From: Candidatus Omnitrophota bacterium
Lineage (GTDB): Bacteria; Omnitrophota; Gorgyraeia; B26-G9
Direction: 5' to 3'
Assembly: GCA_003645745.1 (NCBI GenBank)
Contig: QNCH01000021.1
Location: 1 to 13,192 of the forward strand
DNA length: 13,192 bases
Part shown: piece after piece, positions 1 to 5,955 of the stretch
Layout: the number at the start of each line of letters is the position of its first letter
How positions within the stretch are numbered: position 1 is the first letter of the stretch
The notes under the pieces: model-generated
Seen by the model: the letters and a program-made list of their open reading frames with translations, nothing else
Databases searched by the model: none
What the model was told of the DNA's origin: nothing
Program-made: the position numbers and the translations under genes

Positions 1-1
1 G

Positions 2-904
2 TTGAATGCGTTTAAAATGGTTGCAAGGGATTCGTTTGGCAGACCAGTTGAGCAGGAAGAATGGTTTAAACAGCGATTAGTAAAATTATGGGAAAGTTCA
101 ACTGCAGTGGAGCGTATTATTGGAGTTTTTAGTTTATTAAGAGATTTAGGTATTTATAGTGATGATTTAGCAGGTATGGAGATTGGCCTCCAAGAAGCTG
201 TTTTAGGCAGTGCTGCGCAATTTATTAGCCGTGCATATTTAGATGATGCTATGTTTGAATTTTCGCCTGGGCCGTATTATGATAGTGAGTATGGGATTTC
301 TATTGGTATTGAAATAGAACGCGGTTTGAATAATGATTTTTTGCAGGTAAATTTAGGCGGTGTGCATTGGGCGGCAAAAGCAATAAAAGCTGCGCATCTT
401 GCTGCATATCCTTATTATTTCCCGCAGAGTGATATATTTGGTTATTTTCGTTCTCAGTTAACGGACACAAGTTCTGTTGAATTAGGTATTCAGAGTCGTA
501 TTTCATATCTTGTTTTGCCTGTAAGAGGTGTGCAGGATTTAACTTTCATATTAGATAAATTTGTGCTTTTAAGCATTGCTCTTGAAAATTATATGCAGCA
601 ACAAGATATGGATTTAGCGCGGATTTGGGCGCATTTTAACTCAAAAGTAGAAGAGATAATCCAAAAAGAGCAGGATATACAGTTAAGTAAAGAGTATTTT
701 CAGCAGGCTAGTTTTGTCCGGTTTTTAGAATTAATCTCTATTAATAATGGGAATAATGGTTTTTGCCGCCAATTACGGGCATTGGTTAAAGATATTTTGT
801 CTGAGATTAAATCTGTATTAGATAAAAAAGCTGAAAACAATAATTTTAGCATAGAAAAAATAAAATTTAAGCAAAATTTGCCAAATATAGAGCAGAGCGT
901 ATAA
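2..904 (+). CDS. Hypothetical protein, probably truncated at its N-terminus by the window edge
   Basis: I do not recognise this protein. The frame is open from the first bases; the only start seen is a TTG at position 2 with no room to see a ribosome binding site, so the true start is probably upstream and the 300 visible residues are a C-terminal part. The sequence has no signal peptide, no clear membrane segment and no cysteine pairs that would suggest metal binding. The first two thirds mix predicted helices with aromatic-rich stretches (for example PGPYYDSEYG near residue 90 and AAYPYYFPQS near 135). The last 80 residues are helical, lysine- and glutamine-rich, and look like a charged tail. 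It ends 20 bases before a palindromic repeat. Base use matches the neighbouring housekeeping genes. The reading frame is convincing by length and composition; no function can be assigned. Confidence 0.72.
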   Translation: MNAFKMVARDSFGRPVEQEEWFKQRLVKLWESSTAVERIIGVFSLLRDLGIYSDDLAGMEIGLQEAVLGSAAQFISRAYLDDAMFEFSPGPYYDSEYGISIGIEIERGLNNDFLQVNLGGVHWAAKAIKAAHLAAYPYYFPQSDIFGYFRSQLTDTSSVELGIQSRISYLVLPVRGVQDLTFILDKFVLLSIALENYMQQQDMDLARIWAHFNSKVEEIIQKEQDIQLSKEYFQQASFVRFLELISINNGNNGFCRQLRALVKDILSEIKSVLDKKAENNNFSIEKIKFKQNLPNIEQSV

Positions 905-922
905 CAAATTATCAAATTAATC

Positions 923-948
923 TGTAGGGGCATGATTTATCATGCCCG
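923..948. repeat. Solo half of the GTAGGGG palindromic element (family 1)
   Basis: After TGTAG comes the hairpin GGGCATGATTTATCATGCCC at 928-947: an 8-bp perfect stem with a TTTA loop. The same 20-base core recurs exactly at 11821-11840 and with matched changes at 8400-8419 and 10809-10828. Unlike the copies at 5804, 8324 and 10803, no inverted partner ending in CCCCTACA is seen downstream, so this is half an element or a decayed one. It lies 19 bases after the stop codon of the preceding gene and could cap its mRNA, but there is no following T-tract, so it is not a standard intrinsic terminator. Confidence 0.75.
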
Positions 949-970
949 GAATAAAAGGTCATCCTATATT

Positions 971-1155
971 ATATACTCAAACGCAATTGGTTTGTAAAAT
1001 TTAGGCGTTTCCCTGTGCCCTAAATTGGAATGTTCTGACCTAAGTCAAACCGCAGGCGCAGCTTGCTGCGTCTAATGATTTGCGAATGAAGAACGAATCA
1101 ATATGCAGTGCAGGGGAATGTCATAAAATTACAAATCAATTACGTTTGAGTATAT
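971..1155. mobile_element. Non-coding element with about 25-bp terminal inverted repeats (family 2, MITE-like)
   Basis: The left end at 971-995 begins ATATACTCAAACGCAATTGG and continues TTTGTAA. The right end at 1131-1155 is its inverse with two mismatches (ATTACGTTTGAGTATAT at its outer side). The inner flanks also pair loosely (TTTCCCTG near 1008 against CAGGGGAA near 1111). The 185-bp interior has no open frame of note. Single ends of the same sequence occur at 4799-4831 (same orientation as the left end) and 8430-8460 (same orientation as the right end), so this is a dispersed repeat and not a local accident. The size, the inverted ends and the absence of a gene fit a miniature inverted-repeat element moved by a transposase encoded elsewhere. 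That is inference, since no target duplication can be proven in such AT-rich flanks (AT/TA runs lie on both sides). Confidence 0.6.
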
Positions 1156-1160
1156 AAATT

Positions 1161-1222
1161 AGATTCCCGCTAAAAGATTGCGGGCATTGTCCTGCTATGC
1201 AGGGAATGACAATGGGGTAGGA
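1161..1222. repeat. CCCGC-TAAAA-GCGGG palindromic repeat (family 3)
   Basis: Two nested hairpins are visible. CCCGC at 1166-1170 faces GCGGG at 1180-1184 around TAAAAGATT. CATTGTC at 1185-1191 faces GACAATG at 1208-1214, enclosing CCTGC/GCAGG. The stretch GCGGGCATTGTCCTGCT at 1180-1196 recurs exactly at 4672-4688, followed in both by GCAGGGAAT. The related copy at 11998-12104 shows the family in its complete inverted form. Together with the preceding element it fills most of the gap before nrdR. The rest of the gap (about 1223-1300) shows no structure I can name. Confidence 0.6.
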
Positions 1223-1303
1223 GAAATACTTGTTTTTTTGTGAAAAATGGAGAAAACGGGATAGAAATGCTGTATAAGTGTGTTTTTTGGTAAAAATAGA
1301 GTA

Positions 1304-1356
1304 TTGACTAAATACTATATGTAGTGGTAACGTATCAACAGACTACAAGATAGTGT
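1304..1356 (+). promoter_or_regulatory. Putative nrdR operon promoter with two NrdR boxes
   Basis: NrdR boxes follow the pattern ACACWATATATWGWGT, usually in pairs about three helical turns apart. At 1312-1327 ATACTATATGTAGTGG matches 13 of 16 positions. A second, weaker site at 1340-1356 has good half-sites (AGACTA and TAGTGT) but one extra base in the centre. The centres are about 28-29 bases apart, slightly short of the usual 31-32. A TTGACT at 1304-1309 can serve as a -35 element. No clear -10 is at the right distance; TAACGT at 1328-1333 is the best candidate. The location, directly upstream of nrdR-nrdD, makes autoregulation by NrdR the natural reading. Confidence 0.6.
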
Positions 1357-1392
1357 ATCACTTAATGTTGTTGAAAATGGAGGTTTTTAGAG

Positions 1393-1854
1393 GTGAATTG
1401 TCCTTTTTGTGGGAATATTGAAGATAAAGTTGTTGATTCCCGTGTTTCTTCTGAGGGGGAATGTATTCGCAGAAGGCGTGAATGTTTGAAATGCCAGCGT
1501 AGGTTTACAACTTATGAATATATTGAAAAAATGCCTTTAATGGTAATTAAAAAAGATGGAAGGCGTGAGCCATTTGACAAAAAAAAGGTTTTGTCCGGAT
1601 TGCTTAGGGCATGTGAAAAACGTCCGATTAGTATGCAGACAATTGAAAGTTTAGTTGATTCTATAGAACGCAAATTACAAAGAGACTATGAGCGGGAAGT
1701 GAGTAATGCTGATATTGGGGAGCTGGTAATGAAGCATTTACAAAAAACTGACGAAGTGGCTTATGTCAGGTTTGCTTCTGTGTATCGGCAGTTTAAAGAT
1801 ATAAATCAATTTTTGGGGGAGTTGAAAGAACTTTTAAGCAAAAGGAGGGATTGA
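1393..1854 (+). CDS. nrdR: Transcriptional repressor NrdR
   Basis: NrdR is the nucleotide-sensing repressor of ribonucleotide reductase genes: with bound (d)ATP it oligomerises and binds paired boxes in the promoter. The 153-residue length is typical. Residues 1-45 form the zinc ribbon, with cysteines at 3, 6, 31 and 34 (MNCPFCG and CLKC) and the conserved VVDSR and RRRREC stretches. Residues about 49-139 are the ATP-cone, opening with VIKKDGRREPFD. Translation starts at GTG 1393, with GGAGG at 1379-1383 placed 9 bases upstream; the MNCPFC start matches the family exactly. It is the first gene of the nrd operon, and its TGA overlaps the region where the following gene begins. Candidate NrdR boxes lie 37-81 bases upstream of the start, so the gene probably represses itself together with nrdD. 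Confidence 0.97.
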   Translation: MNCPFCGNIEDKVVDSRVSSEGECIRRRRECLKCQRRFTTYEYIEKMPLMVIKKDGRREPFDKKKVLSGLLRACEKRPISMQTIESLVDSIERKLQRDYEREVSNADIGELVMKHLQKTDEVAYVRFASVYRQFKDINQFLGELKELLSKRRD

Positions 1855-1856
1855 AG

Positions 1857-4295
1857 ATGTATGTAAAGGATTTATTAGAGCTTGAAAAGGAAGGATCCTG
1901 TTTTAAAGGCATAAAGAAAAGAGACGGCAGGATTGTTCCGTTTGATAAAATTAAAATCGCGGATGCTATTTTTAAAGCAGCAGCTTCCGTGGGCGGCGAA
2001 GACAGGCTTTTGTCTGATGAGTTGACTAATGCTGTTGTCTTATTTTTAGAAAAGCAGTATCGCGGTACAACTCAAATGCCTGAGATTGAGCAAATTCAGG
2101 ATATTGTGGAAAAAGTTTTGATTGAAACCGGGCATGCTAAAACTGCTAAAGCTTATATTCTTTTTCGCAAAAAAAGAAGCTCTGTTCGCGAGCAATTAAA
2201 AGTAAGGAGAAAGGTCAAAAAAACAGAAAATTCTACTGACCTTGCTTTGCTGGTTACTCCTCTTGCTAAGGATGAAATTGTAACCTGGGATAAACTTAAG
2301 ATTGCTTTAGCATTGCAAAAAGAAGCGGATGTTTCTGAAGAGATTGCCTTAGAGATTGCTTCAAGTGTTGAGAAACGTGTTTTTCATTCAGGGCTTACAC
2401 AAATATCAACCGCGCTGATTCGGGAATTAGTGGATAATGAACTTTTTGAGCGAAATCTGGATAAAAAACTTACAAAACAAAATATAATTGGTATCCCTAC
2501 TTTTGATCTGGAACAGTTAATTTTTTCTAAAAGTTGTGAAAATTCTAATATTGCTTCTAATAATCCGGAAGCGTTAAATTTGTCTATCGCGGAAACAATA
2601 TTAAAGCAGTATATGCTGCAGAAAGTTTTTTCTGAAGATGTGAGTAACGCGCATTTGCGCGGTATGATTCATATTCATGACCTTGGATATCCTAGAGCTT
2701 ATTGCAGTTCGCATTCTCTTGAATATATAAAAAAATATGGGTTAGAATTAGGAAATTTGTTTACAGCGAGCGCACCAGCAAAATACGCGCGTACTTTAAC
2801 AGGGCATTTGAATACATTTCTTGCTTCCCTGCAGGCTTATTACGCGGGTGCTTTGGGTATAGGGTATGTAAATATATTTTATGCTCCGTATGTTGAAGAT
2901 ATGGATGATCATCAAATGACGCAGGAAGCGCAATATTTAATTTTTTCTGCTTCGCAAAACGCGTTTTCCCGCGGCAGTCAGAGCTTATTTATTGATTTTA
3001 ACATCCATACTGGTGTGCCGAATTATTTACGTGAAGTTCCTGCAATTGGCCCTGGCGGTAAATATACAGGTAAGACATATGGAGAATATGAAGATATAGC
3101 TATCAGATTTGCCAGGGCAATGATGACTGTGTGGCGAAAGGGAGACAGAGACGGGACTGTTTTTGCTTTTCCAAAATGTGATTTGCATATTAGTAAAGAA
3201 ACTTATGAAGAACCAAAGCAGTTTGAGCTTTATCAATATGCTTGTTTGATTGCCAGTGAAAACGGCACTCCTTATTTTGTGTTTGACCGCGGGGATGAGG
3301 CGGTGCTTTCCCAATGCTGCCGTTTGCGCCAGAAAATTACTGACCAATATATGATTGATCATCCTGAAAGTATGCGTTTCTGCGGGTTTCAGAATGTTAC
3401 TATAAATTTGCCTCAAGCTGCTTACAGGGCTGGTAAAGGTAATGTGGATGAATTATTTAATGAAGTGGAAAAAGCAATGGATTTTGCTTTAAAAGCGCAT
3501 TTGCAGAAAAAAGAATTTATCGCGCAGCTTATGCGTGAGCCTGGTATGCCGATGTGGGAAGTGGGCAAGATTGCTAAAGACGGCAGGCCTTATATTGACC
3601 TTAAGAACGCGACATATATTATTGGGCTGATTGGGCTTAATGAATGTTTGCAGTATTTGACCGGCAAAGAATTGCATGTTTCAGATGAAATGTTAAAATT
3701 AGGGCTAAAAATTGTCGCGTTTATGAATTATAAAACAAAACAATATGAGAAAAAATACGGGCTTAAATTTACTTTAGAAGAATCTCCCGCAGAATCCGCG
3801 TGCAGGCGTTTGCCTAAAGTTGACTTAAAGCAGTTTCCTCAGGCCAAAGAAGTGGTAAGAGGCAATATTGACGCAGACCAGTATTATTATACAAACAGCA
3901 TTCATTACCGCGCTGATGTGCCGGTGGATTTGATTACTAGAATTCGTGATCAGAGTAAATTTCATACATTGATTGAATCTGGAGCTATTTTGCATGCTTT
4001 TATTGGGGAGCAAAAGCCTGCGCCTGAATCTATTGAAAATTTGGTTAAAAAAACTTTTGAACAAACTCAGGCAGCGCAGTTAACAATTTCTCCTGAATTT
4101 ACAGTTTGTAACAGTTGCGCGAAAACAAGCCGCGGTATGAAAGATACGTGTACATATTGCAACTCAACCGACATTTATAATATTACCCGTATTGTAGGTT
4201 ATTTTAGCAGGGTCAATAATTGGAACCCTTCAAAGCTTGCGGAATTAGAGGACAGGCAAAAAGGTATTTATGCAATATCAAAAGGGGGGAAATAA
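1857..4295 (+). CDS. nrdD: Anaerobic (class III) ribonucleoside-triphosphate reductase
   Basis: NrdD reduces NTPs to dNTPs without oxygen through a glycyl radical. I start it at ATG 1857 (812 residues) because AAGGAGG at 1842-1848 is 8 bases away; the in-frame TTG at 1851 is only 2 bases from it. Residues about 17-107 are an ATP-cone (KKRDGRIVPFD). Residues about 124-212 look like a second, divergent ATP-cone (VTWDKLKIALALQ). The catalytic barrel follows. IHDLG precedes C283, which aligns with the first active-site cysteine region of the family. SQCCR at 485-489 aligns with the thiyl-radical cysteine loop. Near the C-terminus, cysteines 751, 754, 765 and 768 form the zinc site, and RIVGY carries the radical glycine at 781. 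It overlaps the next gene by one base (TAATG). The absence of class I or II genes nearby suggests anaerobic life, but only a fraction of the genome is visible. Confidence 0.97.
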   Translation: MYVKDLLELEKEGSCFKGIKKRDGRIVPFDKIKIADAIFKAAASVGGEDRLLSDELTNAVVLFLEKQYRGTTQMPEIEQIQDIVEKVLIETGHAKTAKAYILFRKKRSSVREQLKVRRKVKKTENSTDLALLVTPLAKDEIVTWDKLKIALALQKEADVSEEIALEIASSVEKRVFHSGLTQISTALIRELVDNELFERNLDKKLTKQNIIGIPTFDLEQLIFSKSCENSNIASNNPEALNLSIAETILKQYMLQKVFSEDVSNAHLRGMIHIHDLGYPRAYCSSHSLEYIKKYGLELGNLFTASAPAKYARTLTGHLNTFLASLQAYYAGALGIGYVNIFYAPYVEDMDDHQMTQEAQYLIFSASQNAFSRGSQSLFIDFNIHTGVPNYLREVPAIGPGGKYTGKTYGEYEDIAIRFARAMMTVWRKGDRDGTVFAFPKCDLHISKETYEEPKQFELYQYACLIASENGTPYFVFDRGDEAVLSQCCRLRQKITDQYMIDHPESMRFCGFQNVTINLPQAAYRAGKGNVDELFNEVEKAMDFALKAHLQKKEFIAQLMREPGMPMWEVGKIAKDGRPYIDLKNATYIIGLIGLNECLQYLTGKELHVSDEMLKLGLKIVAFMNYKTKQYEKKYGLKFTLEESPAESACRRLPKVDLKQFPQAKEVVRGNIDADQYYYTNSIHYRADVPVDLITRIRDQSKFHTLIESGAILHAFIGEQKPAPESIENLVKKTFEQTQAAQLTISPEFTVCNSCAKTSRGMKDTCTYCNSTDIYNITRIVGYFSRVNNWNPSKLAELEDRQKGIYAISKGGK

Positions 4296-4567
4296 TGAAA
4301 ATAAAAATATTTGGTAAAGAAAATTGCGCTAAATGTAAGACTACAAAAAATAAGGTAGAGTTTTTTATTACTAAATGGGATGCTAAAGATAAAGTTGATG
4401 TTTCATTCCATAATCTGGATACAATGGATGGTATGGTAGAAGGGGCTTTTCATAATGTTTTAGACATTCCCGTAACACTTTTAGAAAAAGATAACCATAT
4501 TGTAGCGAGATGGGATGGAGAAATCCCTCATTCTGAAAAGCTTAAAGAACATTTGTTTCAAGTGTAG
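4295..4567 (+). CDS. Glutaredoxin/NrdH-like redoxin of the nrd operon
   Basis: This is a 90-residue thioredoxin-fold protein. It opens with a beta strand (MKIKIFG), then the redox motif C11-A-K-C14 at the start of helix 1, and IPV with the expected cis-proline at residue 59. A basic helix and a C-terminal helix (HSEKLKEHLFQV) complete the small glutaredoxin-like fold. An earlier in-frame ATG at 4220 lies inside nrdD and is rejected; ATG 4295 overlaps the nrdD stop as TAATG and has AGGGGGG five bases upstream, so the two are translationally coupled. From this position I infer that it delivers electrons to NrdD. Some class III reductases are known to use thioredoxin or NrdH in place of formate. 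It lacks signs of membrane attachment. It could also serve other disulfide reductions. Confidence 0.85.
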   Translation: MKIKIFGKENCAKCKTTKNKVEFFITKWDAKDKVDVSFHNLDTMDGMVEGAFHNVLDIPVTLLEKDNHIVARWDGEIPHSEKLKEHLFQV

Positions 4568-4797
4568 TTTAGGCATTTTTAGTGGATTTCCACTGCACTT
4601 TATCTTCGCGAATGCGGGGAGGGAATGACAAATGGGGCGGGATAGACAATAGGATGCCCGCAATGCTTTTAGCGGGCATTGTCCTGCTTGCAGGGAATCT
4701 ACTTCGAACTTCACTCACCGTTTCCCTCTGTCCGTTTATGTATATTGATCATTCCGTGTGGACAAAATTAGTGGGGGATAAAATGATGATTTTCAGC
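4568..4797. repeat. Intergenic region with a second copy of palindromic repeat family 3
   Basis: No credible gene lies here. A 90-codon open frame from 4582 consists of repeat sequence and low-complexity translation. About 4616-4700 is a family 3 copy: GGGAATGACAAATGGGGCGG at 4621-4640, then the hairpin ATGCCCGC (4654-4661) / GCGGGCAT (4672-4679) around AATGCTTTTA, then GTCCTGCTTGCAGGGAATCT to 4700. The parts match 1178-1222 but in a different order, so the two copies have been rearranged or are nested. 4701-4797 holds no structure I can name. The gap separates the redoxin gene from nrdG, which may nevertheless be co-transcribed. Confidence 0.6.
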
Positions 4798-4798
4798 A

Positions 4799-4831
4799 AT
4801 ATACTCAAACGCAATTGGTTTGTAAAATTTA
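4799..4831 (+). repeat. Solo end of the family 2 inverted-repeat element
   Basis: ATATACTCAAACGCAATTGG followed by TTTGTAAAATTTAG is identical to 971-1004, the left end of the complete element. No matching inverted end is found within the preceding or following few hundred bases, so this is a solo remnant. It runs directly into the purine-rich ribosome binding site of nrdG (AGAGAGAGGA at 4831-4840), so the element now forms part of the nrdG leader. Confidence 0.75.
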
Positions 4832-4850
4832 GAGAGAGGAATTATTGGAA

Positions 4851-5597
4851 ATGATCAAGACAATAGATGATGCTTCAAAACAAGAGATGACATATATAAT
4901 TAAAGGTTTTAATCCCAGTACTTTTATTGATTGGGCAGGTAAATTAGCATGTGTAATTTATTTGCCTGGATGTAATTTTCGCTGTCCTTTTTGCCATTCC
5001 AGCAGTTTAGTTTTAAAACCCGCAGAAATTGAGGCTATTCCCTTTGTAGAAATAAAACAATTCTTAGTTCAAAATAACGGGTGGATAGATGGTTTAGTTG
5101 TCCAGGGCGGAGAGCCTACGCTGTATGAAAAATTGCCGCAGTTGCTTAAAGAAATTAAATCTCTTAATGTGCAGGTAAAATTAGATACTAACGGCTCTGC
5201 CCCTGAGGTGATTTTGGATTTAATTAAAGCTGATCTGGTTGATTATATTGCTATGGACATAAAAGCTGATTTAAGTATAGAGCGTTATAACAAATCAGCC
5301 GGCGTGGTAGTTGATTTGAATAAAATAAAGCAGAGTATAAGTATCTTATTGAGCAGTAATATAGATTACGAGTTTAGAACTACAGTTGTGCCTGGATTTG
5401 TTGACGCGGATGCGATTGGGGCGATTGCAAAATTTATTCGCGGCGCGAAACGCTACACCTTACAGCAATTTTCCTCTGAGGATACATTAGACAGTAAAAT
5501 GGCTGAGGTTAAGCCTTATCACATAGACCAAATGCGGCAATTCTCCCTGATGGCTAAAAAATTTGTGCCAAATACATCTGTGCGCGGAGCAGAGTAA
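4851..5597 (+). CDS. nrdG: Anaerobic ribonucleotide reductase activating protein (radical SAM)
   Basis: NrdG uses a [4Fe-4S] cluster and S-adenosylmethionine to place the glycyl radical on NrdD. The radical-SAM motif CxxxCxxC is at C41, C45 and C48 within PGCNFRCPFCH. GGEP near residue 86 is the SAM-binding motif, and the KLDTNGS and AMDIKAD strands follow as in the family. With 248 residues it is of the longer NrdG type often found beside this class of NrdD, not the short E. coli type. I choose ATG 4851, 10 bases after AGAGGA; an in-frame TTG at 4845 is closer to that site, and ATG 4887 would match the usual family start better but has no ribosome binding site. The reading frame continues open for 65 codons past the TAA, into a decayed CFI-box tail. 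Confidence 0.95.
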   Translation: MIKTIDDASKQEMTYIIKGFNPSTFIDWAGKLACVIYLPGCNFRCPFCHSSSLVLKPAEIEAIPFVEIKQFLVQNNGWIDGLVVQGGEPTLYEKLPQLLKEIKSLNVQVKLDTNGSAPEVILDLIKADLVDYIAMDIKADLSIERYNKSAGVVVDLNKIKQSISILLSSNIDYEFRTTVVPGFVDADAIGAIAKFIRGAKRYTLQQFSSEDTLDSKMAEVKPYHIDQMRQFSLMAKKFVPNTSVRGAE

Positions 5598-5795
5598 CAA
5601 AGAGCATTAGCTGAAGATGTGAAGATTTTAAACAGGTTTAGAGATCAGCATTTGCTAAACAATTATTGTGGTAAAACGTTTGTTAATCTGTATTATAAAT
5701 ACAGCCTGAAGATGGCAGGTTACATTCGGGATAGGCAAACATTGAGGGGGATGGTTAGATTGATGTTGAAAACGTTGACAAATATAACAAAATAA
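5598..5795 (+). pseudogene. Remnant of a CFI-box C-terminal domain gene
   Basis: Sixty-five codons, open and ending in TAA, lie in the same frame directly after the nrdG stop. They encode the tail of a CFI-box domain without its CFIATAAYG start: LAEDVKILNRFRDQHLL, then GKTFVNLYYKYS and, at the end, NITK. The intact gene ending at 8316 has MAEEVKVLSRFRDKHLL, GKTFVKMYYKYS and VKVTK at the same spacing. DNA identity is also obvious, for example GGTTTAGAGAT in both. No start codon or ribosome binding site serves this piece alone, and the upstream domains are gone, so I call it a pseudogene. The frame has stayed open, so the loss is recent or the piece is occasionally translated by readthrough from nrdG. 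It is followed 8 bases later by a GTAGGGG element, exactly as the intact gene is. Confidence 0.8.
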
Positions 5796-5803
5796 ATTCT
5801 AAC

Positions 5804-5907
5804 GTAGGGGCGAGGTTTCCTCGCCCGTTAATTATATTATTATTATTGTCATGATCATAATTTTTGTTATTAATCATATTATCCTGGCGGGAAAACCCCG
5901 CCCCTAC
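5804..5907. repeat. Complete GTAGGGG double-hairpin element (family 1)
   Basis: The outer ends GTAGGGGCG (5804-5812) and CGCCCCTAC (5899-5907) are perfect 9-bp inverted repeats. Each end is itself a hairpin: GGGCGAGG/CCTCGCCC (5808-5815 with 5819-5826) and GGCGGG/CCCGCC (5886-5891 with 5897-5902). The interior is AT-rich, with TTATTATTATT. It fills the gap between the decayed CFI tail and the start of the intact CFI-box gene. No gene lies in it, although an open frame upstream of the next gene's start runs through it. Confidence 0.8.
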
Positions 5908-5955
5908 AGGGTAAATTTAAAATATGCGAAACAAAATCAAATCAAATCAAAATCA

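Noticed and set aside
928..947. Family 1 hairpins as intrinsic terminators
   Set aside because: None of the hairpins is followed by a run of T on either strand, and some lie where transcription should continue. A role at mRNA ends remains possible.
1851..1856. TTG start for nrdD at 1851
   Set aside because: It is only 2 bases from AAGGAGG; ATG 1857 is at proper spacing.
4582..4854. A 90-codon open frame between the redoxin gene and nrdG
   Set aside because: It reads through the family 3 repeat and the family 2 end, has no ribosome binding site, overlaps the nrdG start, and the translation resembles no protein.
5851..5955. An N-terminal extension of the CFI-box protein from ATG 5851
   Set aside because: It would translate the right half of the palindromic element and place 35 residues before the signal peptide. 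ATG 5956 gives a normal secreted N-terminus.
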